The notes: generated by a model not told the origin, from the sequence alone. Shown: positions 1-15,500, numbered from the stretch's first letter. The stretch is DNA of 64,000 nucleotides from Bugulina stolonifera (GCA_935421135.1 OW285191.1:18988700-19052699), one strand, 5' to 3'. Made by a program: numbers and translations.

Positions 1-894
1 TGTAAATGTAAGTCCATTCTATTAGCTTTCAGGTGGTGCTTTTAGCGTGTAGCGTATAAATTTTCACTGATTTATATTTTATTGTGAAAATACTCTAATA
101 TAGCCTAAAGGCTGAAAATATGTTCAAGTGTCGTGCTAATGGAGGTATATGAGTGTTTTGATAAGTCTGTGATTGTCACGTTACATTTCTGCTGGCACGG
201 CACACAGTCAGAAAGCGGGTTATAATAGAATTCATGTAAACCATGCATCCGCTCAGCAGCAGCTGCCAGTCATTAGCAAAAACTGATGAATATTAGAAAC
301 TATTTGGTAAATTAAATTCTAAATAATGAGTAGATGATTATGTAAATAAAGAAATAAATTTGAATAAAGTTGAGGAAAGAGTTAGCACAGTTGTCATGAC
401 AAAGTGCATTAGCCAGCGAGTTCAGTAAGGGTGGTAGACATAGCACCCCACCCCAAAGAAGATTTGTTTATTAGTAAAACTACTACCTGTTGTGCATTCC
501 TAATTCTACCTAGGCATGTACCTATTACTCTGCTTTACGAGAGGACTGCTGTTACTGATGATGCATAACTGAGAGACGGACATGTACATCCAATCAGGTT
601 AAATAACATAAATAACATTACTTGGTTCGAGAATGCCATTTGACTAATTTTACATATTTTGATAAAGTCAACCATAATTATATAATGACAGTTGCCATCT
701 ATTTAAGTAACCTTTTTTCTATTCGTTTTAGAAGCTTCCCCGTTAATAGTAATGTTTTGCATAGTTTCATACATAAATATGAGATGCCCAGCACATTATT
801 TTAATTAAAAAATATTAATTCAGCCAAATTGATGTCAAATTCTGATTTAGGTAACAAAGGCTAGTTGACTATACGCCATAGGCGGATATTTTAC

Positions 895-972
895 ATGCAC
901 TCTGCAGCAGCTATGAAGCAGCTACGAGATGAGACCAGAGATTATCACCGCTGGACACGGGTCAAGACTTAA
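895..972 (+). CDS. Possible last coding exon of a gene off the left edge
   Basis: From an ATG at 895, or after a splice acceptor ctctgcag ending at 907, a plus-strand frame reads AAMKQLRDETRDYHRWTRVK and ends at TAA. It is charged, protein-like and more GC-rich than its surroundings. I found no matching upstream exon within the window and no family match. It may be chance. Confidence 0.22.
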   Translation: MHSAAAMKQLRDETRDYHRWTRVKT

Positions 973-3572
973 AATACATCTAAAACATTCATAAGGTATT
1001 GTTGTTTGCGGGGGTCTTCTTATTTGCATTGTATTCAGATACAATCAATTCATCTTTAACATTTTCAATAATGATAATTCAATTACATTAACCAAGACAC
1101 CAAAAAACTGATGTCTCTGAGTGGTTATTGAATACTAGAGGGGTGCTTGAGCCCTCACACGACGTACTGTTATAACTGGATGACTCCGGAGGTTCATAGG
1201 TGGAGTGGGGGGGGGGGGTGTGCTGTAGCCTCTTAGTAGATGTATAGCCTAAATAACCGCACAGCTCCGGCCCCTTTTGGGTGAGATTTGTGAATCTCTC
1301 ATTTTATTCCTAATTAGGTCTTTTTAAAATAAACTTAACGTTTAAGACTATTTAAACCTGTTTAAATTAAAATTGATAATATTGAATATTTAAACTTACG
1401 TCTAACTTGTTGACTTGGATAACTGCAACTTCCTTTCCTTTATCAAACTCCACCAAATGTACCGATTACTGTAAGTGAGAATTGTCTCTCTTGACAGGAA
1501 ATCTCTCGCCAATTCTGCCTAAGCAAATTTTAAACAAATTCATTAAATACACCTTCCTGAAGACACAAACGATGTCTTGGGCACAGCAATCTGTATTCAA
1601 GGCTACATCCTATAGCTATCAGCTTTCTATCGACTAGCTGTACACAGATATGCGTGTCACAATAGCTTATCTACCCGCCCAAACAAGATTACCAAGTAAT
1701 AGATAGAGTGCAAGGTTTGTGATAAACGAATACTGTATCTATTTCTACATTTCCAAATCTTATCATTCAGCATCCAACATGTGCAGACGCGAACCATTGA
1801 CAGTGGTGTACAGCTAGCAGTACCGTAGTAGAATAAGTTCTTTACAACCATTGGATCTGAAAAACAGCTGTGAATTAAAAATTTTAAATGCAAAAACAAG
1901 ATGATACAATTAAAATTATGAGATGATCATTTTAATGAAAGTGTAGTGCTTTAGATATAGTCAACGAAAAGTGCTGGGCAGCATGGACTGAGGTGAATAC
2001 ACCATTGTATAATTCCCACACACCAAAGTTCAGTTGATAGATAAGAAGTATAGCACAGCCATATCATACCTTTGGTCTACCTTTAAAACCTGCTATTTCT
2101 TTAATAGTTAAAAGTTTTTGCAAAATGTGAGAGTTACCAAGTGAAAGCCGAGAGATGCTGGATGCTCGGCTATATCCAGACGGCAGTTAGCCTCAGGTAC
2201 CTATCAAAACTGCTGCTTTCCCTCATTCTGATCATAGGCTAATACCCTTGGGAAGTTTATCTTCACAACATTAATCCAATAATCCTGTAGCAAAATAATC
2301 AAAAGGTGATTAATATTAATATTTAGTGGCAAAGAATTATGGCACAAATCTTTTTAATAATCTGTAAAAACAAAGTACATCAGCAATGGGTAACAGATAA
2401 CACCAAAGTAGAGTTATATATCTTATTTCTTACCAGCGGAATCAAGATCAATCTGTATGCATAGTTGGTATCTAGTTTGAGGCACCTCTAATTTAGTGAA
2501 ATGCTTTAGTTGTAATATGAACGACATCCATGCGTTGGGCCCCATACACGCGCTGTAGTATTAGCAAAGTAGCAAACAGTTGAGATCCAGGCATATCTCT
2601 AATTTCTATTTATTATGTGACATGGCCTAACAGGAGGTCAACATCGCTAGCCGATATAGTGTGAATCCCATTGCTCCCCAGCACCACCCTCAACAACAGC
2701 CGATATAGTGTGAACCCCATATAGTGTTGGTGAGAACTAATAATGCCAGCCTCTACTCAGATATAAATGTAGTTAGAACAGGAGTCTGCTTATGAGAGAT
2801 CTGATGCTATAAATAGCAAGTCGTACTGCACATTCCATCTCTGCTAGTAGATGGAGTAACCATGAAATTCTGTTATCAAATAATTAAGAGATGTTATCTG
2901 AGTTAATGAGAGCTAAGATGAACTGCTAACAATCGGTATGGTGTTAATTAAGCTATATTTGTGTTGGAGTGAAGGGAGGCAGGCAAGGTGTTTTACCTTG
3001 GATACACATCCGTTTGATGGAGGAATGCTATGTATGATGGCAAGTATACCAACAGTATTAGCATTTCTAACACCTCCAGTAGCAAGACTGTGTGGTATTG
3101 TAGCATGACATTAACACAACACCGGGTGCATACTAATCATTTATTATATAAAATGCACAGATTTAACTGCCATCATGTGAGGAGTGAGGTAGCTGTGGCC
3201 AGTCTAGTCATATTATTGAGCCTTCAGCCTCAGGACACTTCCCAATGTTTTCCTATTTTTTAATTCAAAACACAGCACACCAATTCTCTACCACCGATTC
3301 ATGCAATGCTCGGATCGCCTGTGCCTGTACTCATTACTAGCAAGAATGGCAATTGACAATTTTTCAAAAAATTTATTCCAAAAGGCAAGTTTTTCCAAAC
3401 AGATTTAAATCACCGTAGCAGCACCGAAAACAAATTTAAAATAAAGACACCACAATTATAATATTTATGCTATTATAGAAGTCAGGTTTCACTCATTCCT
3501 GAAGTGCTCTACAACGACATTCACAGTTCTCAGGCTATCATGCAGTTCCCAAGCTATCATGCAGTACCCAGG
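973..3572. other. Spacer downstream of TIMM50, no gene seen
   Basis: AT-rich single-copy sequence with a G run at about 1208-1219. A phrase GCCGATATAGTGTGAA occurs twice, near 2650 and 2699. The right part presumably includes the TIMM50 3' untranslated region. Confidence 0.6.
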
Positions 3573-6500
3573 CTATCTCCTACGCAGGTCTGATGAAATG
3601 AAAGGACTCTTCACTCCTTGGGATTTCTTTGCCCTTTCCTCTGTCTGAAGCTGATTTAGCTCAGATTGCGTTTTCTGAAAACAGCAAGAGGCTTACTATT
3701 GTTTGAGATGACCAGGTTAATACTACTATATCACAAATTTTACAATCAAATGCCACTAAATTAAAAAAAATGAAGCTATAACACACAGCTGGCAGATCTT
3801 AGTCAACTAATTGGTGGTGTGATCCAAGTTTGGCGCACAGCAGTAGCTATGTAAGCTTCAGCAATAAGCCATACAAGTGTACTATTGCAGTTCACTTTGA
3901 TGATAAAGTCTCCAACTTCACATGTCTGTGAAAAGTATTGTACGCAAGTTTTTAAATCTGTTGACATATGCAAAAGACCAGGGGTGTGATAAGACTTGTC
4001 ATCTTACGGCTAGACATGTCAGCACCTTCTAATAGCATTGCTGTGGTTAAACTAATCCCTGGTATGCAGTGCTGAATATAAAGAATCGCTTTTCATATCA
4101 TTATGTTCAGCAATGACAAGCCTCCCTAAGGGGATAAGGATTTAACATTTTAAGATTGACATTTTAAACTTTTCAACAATTATTTTGAAGAAATTGGGCG
4201 AAAAGGCTTGGGATTTGGAGGTGCCGTAATTCCACTCAAACAGGGTGAAGGGCATAGCCCCAGCCACCCGAACAGAGTGAAGGGCATAGCTCCAGTCACC
4301 AGAACAGGGTGAAGGGCATAGCCCCAGTCACCAGAATGTTTTAACAATCTATGATTCTTAAAATTCTTTTTTCTGATTTACTTGCTACAAAATATTGCAT
4401 ATTTTAAGACCTAAATGATACTAGTTGGCCAATAGTTACAATGTAGTTGATAGTGAAAACTGAACTCTGCTTTAGTGAAACTAGCCATGACAAGAGGTAC
4501 ACTCTTTCTGGACATGTACCCTTTATAACTGAGGTGGGTACCCTCATTTATAACACCAGTAGGCTTGCTTTACAAGAAAATTAATTGGTGATGAGGAGCC
4601 CATGTACCATGACCCCTTGTCTGTTAGGACCTGCTGTAGTATTGATGGCAATATTAAGACTATAGCATTGAGTTATAAATTTAAGCTGAAACCTTGAAAT
4701 ATTAATATTAAATAACACTAAACTCCAAACCCCACCATCTATTCCAAGGAACGAGACTACCTGAAGTCAAAGCTCAGCAGAAACTGATAATAAACCAAAG
4801 GGAACTATTTGAAAGTTCATATTTTTTATATATAGGATATGCAAGGTAAGGCCGAGAGGTTAGAGGGCAGGTGGTTAACGAGGAAATCACCTGCACTCCT
4901 CTCGACTCCTCAACTAATACCTTTCTCACCTAGGATAGTAATGGACAGTAAACCAATGTTTTATTTGATATAGGATGTTCTATCTGACACCACAATATCT
5001 ACATTATATATCGGAGACAAAACTCTTCTGATGGTGTAACGAAAATATTCCCATAACACACAATAACCTCAACACGGTTTGATGACCGGCTAGCTCTACT
5101 TGCTCTAGGTGTATGAAAGAGCTCTAACACATAATCTAGAAAAATTTTGTGCAATTTTTTGTTTTAGTAAATTCAAAAATATGGATTTGGCAAATTCATA
5201 CACAAAAATTTGTGTATAATTTATTCGAGTACATTGTAATTTTAAGTTTGTATCATTTTCAATAGTCACAAAGAGATTCCGGTGCAAAGAACACCCTAAA
5301 ACAAGAACTGTAGAAGTTTTTGTTATTAAGCCTTGCTGGCCTCCAAGCACCTTGTCCTCACTATCAGGCTAAGTTCCTGCTAAGAACAGGTGGCAAATCT
5401 GTGATCTGTTTAGTGTCAACTCCCTACGACCACAAGGAGAAATGCTACACGCGTCATCATACTATCATCCAGAAGTATGGTACTAAGCCTCATCAGTGCC
5501 ATGGCAGATTATTGGATTGTAGCTTCAGCAATTGGATTAACTGCTGCCTGGGCACAAAGTCGTTACACAACATCTGCAGGTGTGATGAGACTTAATCAAG
5601 CTCACTAGTAGTACTACAGCCATCCATAACCATGTAACGGAACAGTATTACTCTGTCCTCCATCGCCATCTATCTAGTGCAGGAGTCGATTTGTTGAAGA
5701 TTTTAAATTTTCAATATCTAACGCCATAAGCAGTGGTGAAAAATTCCAAATATGATTTCTTTTATCAAAAGGTGGATGATGTGACTTAGTAGGGCACTAT
5801 GTCTACATCCTCCAGTATATTATATTAAGGCTAAGGAACTAACCATTTTTGACTAAGTAACAGAAAATTAATTCCACATAAAAGGCTCTGATTGGAATTA
5901 AAGCTTGCCTGAGCACGTTTTCTGAAGATAATTAACATATATCCCACAGGTTTAGTATTGGCCTTTTTTATGAACTGCACTTTATGGAAAACTATATAGA
6001 ATAGTTGGTGTTTAATACAAGAGGAAACAAATCCAAACCAAATGTGAAAAATGTGGATAACCCATTTCACCAGGGCATCTTCAGAGACTTGATTTCTAAA
6101 CGGGAAATCATCTTTGCTGCACACATTGAATGGATAAATATATATACATGTACACCTACATGTACATGTACATCCAGTCCTTGCTGGAAAGCAAATAATG
6201 TAATTAAATGTAATATCGTAGATATATTAAGCAGAAAATAATTTGGCTGTCGCACATGATTATGTTATTATGTTATTATAACACCAGCCACCAGCTATAC
6301 TTGGATGATAAATCCAATGTCAGAAGCAGTTTGATATGTAAAATTCCAGTTAATGCATCTTTCATAGCATATTTAAGGGATTTCATGGTAGGCAAGTTAA
6401 CATCTCTCCTTGTGGGTATTGAACACAATCATGTCATAAGTCTGTAGGCTGTATACCATTCTCAGAGAATTGATAAAAATAATAAAGACTAATCAGATAT

Positions 6501-9500
6501 TAAAGTGTGGCTAGATTAGTTATCCGAGTATAGTGTGCTAGAGCTGCTGCCTTTTATATGTATGGATTTGAGGAATGGAACCCGTTCACAAGTTTCAGCA
6601 TCCTCTGCAGAGATGAGCCTTCTGGTGTTGAAATGTCTACTAGTTCTGATATTTTTCACCAGTCAGTGGGCACTTGTTGAGTACCTGCTGTGTACATGTT
6701 GAGCACTTGCTAAGTACCTGTTGTGTTATTCACTTCTCTATCCAATAAGCTGATGCTGCTTCTTATCCTCTAATTTATTTAATCCTAGATCATGGGAAGC
6801 TTTTACAGTTCACAGGTGTACTTGCCTCCCCAGGTGAGCCTTGAGTTACTCAGCTTAACAGTTTAGTCAGGCTGCCTAGCTGATCAGCTCGTTCCACCCA
6901 TGCCTCAAGTTTATTTCCTTACTCAGCCCTTGTTGTATTTTATATTATTTGAATGCTTTTACAGAGTTCTGTCAAACTTTTACCAAGTCTAGAAAAATAT
7001 TCTTTCAAAACTGTTATATGCAGAGTAGTTCCATTATGATCAAAGTGAAGAGAAATATCTTCAATCTTTGATACATTCAATTTTTGTCCCATCCACCAGC
7101 TGAAATAAACAATGCTCTGCGACTCACAACCACCTATACAGTGGAATAGTGCTAGCTGTCACAACGACTTCTTGTGCGATTTTGTGAGCATCAATTTCTT
7201 CGAGGAATCAAAAGGTCCAATTTCAACAGTGAGATAAATAGTCGCAGCAAATGACTTGCTCACAATGCTCTAGTTACTAGTACATTTCAGACCTAGGTGT
7301 GATGCACGCAGCCTGCCCACTAGCCGCATCCCATCTATGGAGAAACAACTTCCATTTCTAGCTTTTACATGCTACATGAACTGGTATACAGAAACTGTAC
7401 TCACCAACAATGCAGCTTGATTCTCTCTAAACTTGGCCATTGGGTCATCAAAATCATTGTAGTATTGTAGCACAGCCCTTACATCTTCTACCTTGTTGGC
7501 AGCTATGGCTATATAATACATGTATTTATTATAAATATTTATATAATATATTAATATAAATGTATATTAATGTCTAGATAGTATTATAAACATAGATACA
7601 TGTACATGTACATGTATCTATACTTCAATACAACAAGGCTACATCTTTATACGCATCTCATATGGAAGCTGGTCCAGTGGGTGACTGATGGTATTTATAT
7701 TTCACCAGGTTGGGATGCTTAGACATCAAAACAGTTTAAGCTGCATTTATGCCCTTCTCAGACCCCACCGAGATCTTGGGGACCATTTTCGAGCTAGCTG
7801 TATCCAATCAAAACTGATCACACCAGGCCATTTTCATAATCTACAGGTAGAGGTAGCGCCTGTACTGATACCCACCGAAAGAGTGCCTTGAAAGACATCA
7901 GCCCATCAGCCAATAAAATTTCAGAGTCTGTGACTCAAATTTTATTTTCATTGTAGTTATATATCAATTTTGTTTAAACATGTTTCTCTACATCTAAAAT
8001 AGAATTTTATTTACTATTGATTAAAAAATCTTTTAACTTCTTCTCCTGAGTGCCATAAAATTAGGGCGACATGTTGATATTTTCTTGTTATGAAACAGGA
8101 CATAGACCAAATTGAGGTACCGTGAAGAGCATAAAAAAGGGGGAGTTTTATAGCAATTTTGATTGGATGGAAAGTGTTTTGTTGGATGTCTAGAGGCTAG
8201 AGACCAGACGGGAACCCCACAGAATTAGTAGAATACCATCCAATCACTGGCTCAGCAGTATGTATTCAAATGTATTACGAAGTCTACAGAGCAGTCTACT
8301 AGACAAGTACTAGAGTAAACTACACTAACTCTGTAGGAACGCTGACAGGTCATACAGCTCCCTGTCATCATCCTTCCCCTCCCATTTCCTGAGAGCAAGG
8401 CCGTTCCTTGGGTTCAGTTGATAGTGTTCCTTACAGACATCCAACAATACTACCTTAGACAGGTCTCGGTTCAAACAATTCAGATCCTGCAAATATCAAA
8501 ACATAAAGGGAGATAAAAACTACAAAAATTAAGAAGACATATCCGATTGATTAAAGTTAATTGAAATTAAAATATTGACATTTAGTGCGGCAAATGCGAA
8601 AGAGGCGTGGTTAATGTTGATTTCAGCACTATCTTTCCCAGAATGCACACTCTTACATCACGACCCCTAATACCCCTTTATCTTATACATTTAGTTGAGG
8701 ATTAGACCAGCTATTATACAATTATATAAAACTAATTATTCCATTTTTTGCAAAAGGTTCCATGTTACTGAGATGGTTGTTTTAACTGTATTTCTGGAGA
8801 ATGACAGTTCTTTATATCTCCACCTCACATTCTACAATATCCATATCTAATATAGCATGCATCGGCCTATGCATGCTATATTACCATAGTATTATCTCAT
8901 GATGTTATGTTATGATGTTGTGGACACCTGTGGACACCTGCTGCGCTCCGTTTGTTGTGGTTTATGCAGTACATGTATATTCTAGAGTCAGAAGCAGCGA
9001 TCTGCTCTTCACATAGTGCCAAATCTAAATTTTATTTTATTTCTCTGGTAAGTTAGATGACCGACTGAACCTCCCTCCCCCCCCCCGGTAATCTAGTGCC
9101 TCCTCAGTTAGAGTAGAGGTAGACCAGGGCTATGAGATCCGAGGTGCCTCCATAAATCACCAATTAATTCCCTAGATGTGAAACTTATGTGATGCTGCAG
9201 GAAGATACTATCAGTACATCTTACTCTCTACTCTATATTAATACACGCAGGTAAATAATCCAGCTGATATAATTATACAGGTAAATAATCCAGCTGATAC
9301 ACGTACACATACATATATATTATGTTTGACAGGGTGAACCCTCCAGAACCTAGTGCTCATATAACTAGAGAATATCGGTTAAGGGCCCTGGAGCAGCCTT
9401 AAGATATTGCATTAATTAGTGAGATATCAGGATTTATACGTCGTCTAAGCATCTCAGTTCATTTGACAAATCTCAATGAGTTGGTACTTGGTAGTGTTTG

Positions 9501-12500
9501 GCCCAACATTTTCTAAAAAACAAGCCAACACCTCCTTCGAATGGAAACATGTGACTAAACTAAGATAGGCTGCCGAGCACAAAGACTGGGTGGTTTTTAT
9601 ATAGGCTAATTATTTCAGTGTGTAACGACCTGCTGAAGATGTTGGACAACCAATGAAATATTTCCCAGACTGCAAATTGAGTGCTCACACATTTCGTGAG
9701 AGAGTTGGTTAATATATATTCATTTATGACCAGAGTGAATCTTTAGTGTAGAGGCATTAATGAGGTGAAGTTGTTTGTTTAATCCTCTCTTGGATTATCA
9801 TTATCAAAGATTAGCAGAGATTAACAATTAATTGCTGAAATCATGTTGATGAGATATTGACAGCTGCAAGGCAGAAACTATAGGACTTCAGCTGCCAACA
9901 AGAAATAGCAACACAGAAGGGAGTCACCATGTGCTAAGATACAAAAATCATAAGTTGTAATAGCTAGTTGTATGTCTGACTGAGGATAACAGGAGTAGTT
10001 TCATTAGTGGTCAGTACACTGGACAGTACACTGGACAGCATGCTAAGCTGCTGCCCACAAGGCTATGAATGTCCTGGTGCTAGCAAGGGCATTAAATCTC
10101 TGTTACACATAATAAATTGTTGTGGCCATGAAGTGAGGGGGGTGGATAAGGCACCGTCCCTCACTCTGACTATTCCTAAATACTGAACATAGGTGAGAAG
10201 TAGAACAGAACAAAACCTTATTAAGACACGTAGGTTGCTGACAGCCAGGCACATGCGTTGGTAGTGTTTACATGGGAACCTGAATCTTATATTTCCATGA
10301 ACCTTAAGAGGACATTTTTTCACTTCATTAATCAATGTCCAGTTCACCACACTCCACCACAAGCTCATAAATGATTCCCAAAGCAAATAGTCTGTTGTAG
10401 AAAGTGAATAATACTGGAGATTTAATTCATATCCTCAGAGTGAGATTTCCGGCACAAGACGCCCATCTATGTGTGTATAATATTATATAACTATAACAAC
10501 TTCACCTCCTCTATTAAAGGGCACACTATCTGACAGCTAAGCTCTCCATATTCTACACCCTTCAGTATTATAACCCCAATCTAACAATAGGAACACAAGC
10601 TACAGCTATAGATGAGGCAGCAAAGCTCTATCAGCAGCATGGAAAGAGCAGTCAATGACAGTCAAAAATGGAAGTTGAAATAACTGACGAGAAAGAACCT
10701 GCAGAAAGAGTGCCTGGTGATGCAGGTGATTGTGAATTGATAGGTTACCTAATTATCTGTAACAAGTGCGATGGTTAATGGGAGAGAAAGTGTTTATCAC
10801 ATCAAACCATCAAAAAACTTTTACCAATTTATTGGGCATATCAAGGTTAGGGTATGGCGTAGTTAACATTTAATTGGTAGAGTTGAAGAACCACATTTTA
10901 AATTAATAGTTAATGAAGAAATTGGTCTCTCTCATCCCAATCTGATGAGTTCAAAGTTTCTGTTAATCAATCAATATCTAAAACACTTGAAGGTCCCATT
11001 CAAATTTAAAGGGATCAAGTAGTTTTTCACCACAACACGCAGGCATAGGCAGCCTGAGATTGCCATAAACAAATGCATCTCCATGACTAAATTCAACATA
11101 CGCTATTCTGCTGTCAACTGTATTAGGGAGATTTCAGAGACTGACATTGTGTAGTATTTGCAGATAGTATGCAAGAGAAATTTTGTTAATATCGTTTTCA
11201 TGTGTTTGATAGATAAAATAACCACTGTAACCTGACACGAGCTCTACCACTGTGATCTGACACTAGCTCCTACTGAAAATGAATCAAGATTTATCTTGGA
11301 AGACCTGAAATTTATATACATGTATGATGTATTATGTTTCTGTTATTGAGGCAATGGTTACTAAACAATGCTAAAGGAACACCAATGGAATGAAGATTAT
11401 CTAGTGGTAGTTTTTAGCCACGACATGAGAGAACAGGTGCTTGGTGAGAATGGTGAATCAGCAGTCCAATGGATTAGTGAGATATTACATCAATCTGCAC
11501 CATTAACCCCCTCTGTGCTAAAACCCCCACCCCATGTAAATACCCTCTGCCGTGTGACAATCATGGCTCAGTAATCTGTCATAAAAAGTGGTGGGTAAAT
11601 AGCCTTAATTATGTAGCTTTATTAATTATTTTTATGAAAACAATGCTCAGGGAACCAATGATTTAAAACTAAAATCTACACTTTCAACACCTGCATGTTA
11701 CAAAGGTACAAACCATCTACACGCATATGAAATCAAAGGAAGTAACATGGTGGTGGATTTGGTAAGTGTTCCACTGAGCCACCACAAAGAGGCTGGCAGA
11801 TCTGGAGCTGATAAGACACTGTGTGCATGTGCCCCATATGGTATAATGAGTGATGACACATGCAGCTGTGGATAGTTAAATATATAGCGCATACACTGCC
11901 CGATACTCCTAGCAGGTGAACAAGCAGAAATACGGGATATTTACCCTTTAATGTACCTCGATTATTCAAAATTAAAGTATGAAAGCAGACACAACAGCTT
12001 ATGACACAGTCACCATAATGTGTCCATGGGAATACCAGTACCAGGATAAAAAAATATTATATAAAATCTGCAACATACATTGGGATACAGGTGTATCTTG
12101 GGATAATTAATAAAGCTGCATAATTAAGGCTATTTACCCACCACTTTAATTGTATCATATAAGACTATTAGCTATTAGCCAATGTGTAAGCAGGTCATAT
12201 AAGACTGTTAGCTATTAGCCAATGTGGATGCAGTAGTTTGCCATGTACTGACCAAGTAGCATTAATTGACCAGCGATACCATGTGACTTGGAGAAGGTGG
12301 TGAAAGAGACACGGCCACTGGCTAGACAGGAAGAGTATCATGACCAACTAGCTTCCCACCTTCAATGTAGAAGCTAGTCTGGCTCACGACCACAGAATTG
12401 TGTAGAAAATAGCAAACAGGATATTGCTTTCACCGCTACCACACAGCGCATTGTCATTCCCTTCGTAGGTGTTACCTACATTTCAGGTGGCAGAAATATT

Positions 12501-15500
12501 TAAAACTTGTCAGCAAATCTGGGATAAAAAGACTTGTATAGGAATTTACAAGGAGTTCTGACGTTGTTAAAACTATATTACACGCGCACAGTGACATAAC
12601 ACCAGGCGTACATAATAGGCTTAACATACCACTGTCAGGGAGAGATTTCACTGCGGAACGTCAGATTAACTACATCAAATATTGGCAAAAACCGGCTCAA
12701 TGTAGCACTGGATCCAATCCACAGGCATATGTCAGTTACAGTAATTATATTATATATAAATGTAGTTGAGGAAAGAGGTTAATGTGGTTACTTGTATGTG
12801 TAGAGCTGTTAGTGGAGCTCTGTTTAGTTTGCTCACTTATTAACCAGTATAAATATATATAATTTGAACAGTTCTAGTATTATTGTATAGAATCTACACT
12901 TCCTTGGGTTTATTGTTAGTATAAATATTACAGCATAGCACTGGCTATACTCTAGGCTGTAAAGTATTTGTATAACTATAGGTATTAGAGGTGCCATTGG
13001 TTTCTACCTTCCTAGCAACACACTTTCTTGTTTTTATTTCATAATGTTTGTTTATCATTTCCATCAAGCAGCTAAATATAGATAGGAATTTCTGAGAATA
13101 GCTTTAGACCCAAAGACTATAAATAACATACTCTATGGTATATCTACTAGACCCAAAGACTACACATGACATACTACATACTCGACTGTATATTATCAGT
13201 AGTCTAGCTAGACAGGGAGTTGTCTGCTACTGTATACAACCAGTCTATAATTCAAGTAGTGCTGACTTTCTGACTGTATAGCATAGTGTACATAGTATTG
13301 GTGGGTTGATTGGTAATTATGTAGACACCTAGTGCTATCAAACCAGAATAACAAGCCATATCCTATGCATATCCTTAGGAAAGTATTGTCACTGGTTCCT
13401 CATAATATTGATATTAGCCTACCAGTGGTTAGTAATATATACTGATGGAGACTAATATATACAGGTGTCTCCACCCTTTAGTCTGATGCACACATACACA
13501 CAGACTACTGTATAATCTACATGTACATGCAGGTCAACAGTATGGGGGAATCATTACATCACATGACATCAAGTACCTGCAGCAGTGTGTCAACAGCTTT
13601 TATCATCAAGTCATTTAAATACTATTTTATTAGAAGATAATCAGATAAACATGAACTCTGTAAACCAGGGACCAGCCCACAGCACCTGTGGAGGTTATCA
13701 TAATACTAATGATACCATGGTTAATATAATCATTATTTTATGTCATATTAAATAAGTTGATACATTTTTAAAATATTATAATATAACATAATATAAATTT
13801 TAGTTTCCTATAGTGAGGGTTATTTATGTTATAAATAATACTCACATCGGAAACTAAAGTTTTAAGTTTAACTCTGGTCAGGTGAGGAAGACCACAACAT
13901 GCACTACATAATATTCAGGTAATGTAAGCTTTATATTGAATAATAAAAATACTTCATGAGTTGAAATTATATAACAATATAATACTTATGAACTTGTGAT
14001 GAGAATCTAATGGTTTGTTATTGCCAGTGCACCATCCTCAGTATTATTTGACAGTATTGTTGATGAGTAAATTACTTATCTGGTATTCTAGCATTCACAG
14101 GGATTTACGTATTGTCATATCATTATATGGGATACAGTTCTCACTATTACCCTTAACTCTACCCTACACATATACTCAATATAGCCTCACATGTAATGCC
14201 ATTCCTTTACTTACCTTGATATGTACTCCTTTGGTGTATCTTGTGTCTTCTTTGAACAGCCTGTACCATATTACACCTTGTGTATCCATGCTGGCTGTAA
14301 GGGGGTAGGCCACCTATTGAACAGTAGAATAGACATAAATTTCTCAAGAAGGAAAGATGGAATAGAAATGGAGTTGATATCCAATAGTTTAGAGTGCAGG
14401 TGCACTTACAGTCTTACACCACATGTCTGATTAGAAAATACATTTAATGATGTAATACTAACATTCCTTAAATAATCTTGTCTCTAAATGATTCAGTTGT
14501 CACCTAAGCTAGCGGGCTGGCTGGGGCTTATGAATCAGCAAAGGTAACACCTTAACCCACAAATATGAGTGTTTCCATTACTTGTAAGATACATGTAGGA
14601 TATCAGTAATGCTAATAAGTTGAAAAAAAATGTCAACTTATTGTCTTGTGGTACATCACCATCTCACTATCCCACACAATCACAAGATGTAATGTCACAG
14701 GGATTTCTTAGAAATTGAGGTAAAACTGAAAACAAGACATGTATAGGAGTTATCTACTCTCTCCCACTCAATAGGTGGGAAGGCACAACTCCCAAATGTA
14801 TCTAAATACTGTAAATGTACACTATACTACACTCTCTGGTGTTCATTAGATGCAACCAGACATGTGCCAAGCAGACAAATACTCAAGTCAAGAGTCAAGT
14901 AAGAGTATACATTCCCAATTGATAAAAAGTAATTTAGAGTCAACTCATCGGATGAAGCAAGTCAAAAGTAGAGTAAGAGTAAATAAACAGCCATTTTGAA
15001 AAGTAAAGTAAGAGTCAAGCAACTAGTGCCAAAATGCTAGAGTCAGAGTAGAGTCAAAAGTACAGCAGTATGTCAAAGAGAATACCAATGGGAATTTTGT
15101 ATAACACAATTTTTTGATGTATACAAGTTTGACAACACACAATAGGTAATACTTAGTGTTAGATCTGATTTTCTGTCAGTTAAAGTAGTTCTGAGGAACA
15201 AAGACTACTTCAAATTTGCACTATTGTTATAATGGTAGGTCTGTTTATCTATAAGCCTTTCAGCTTCTCTATGGTGGACAAGACTTATTACATAATTACA
15301 CCAAACCAATAGAACTATCATTGATAGCTGAGAGATTAGAGTAAAGTAAGAGTCAAGCATCATGCTTTGTAGGAGAGTAGAAGTAAAAGTCAATTCCCAG
15401 CTTTCACACAATACAAAAGCACAAGTCAATTAAAAGTAATGAAAAGCTGTTGCTGAGTTAACTTGAGTCGGAGTAAAATGACTCGAGTGCCCATCTCTGG

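Noticed and set aside
5320..5595. 91-codon plus-strand open frame in TIMM50 intron 9
   Set aside because: It lacks a convincing ATG start, and no family or splice partner was recognised. It may be an old repeat.
10063..10386. 107-codon minus-strand open frame in TIMM50 intron 7
   Set aside because: No motif, splice partner or family resemblance, and composition like the surrounding intron.
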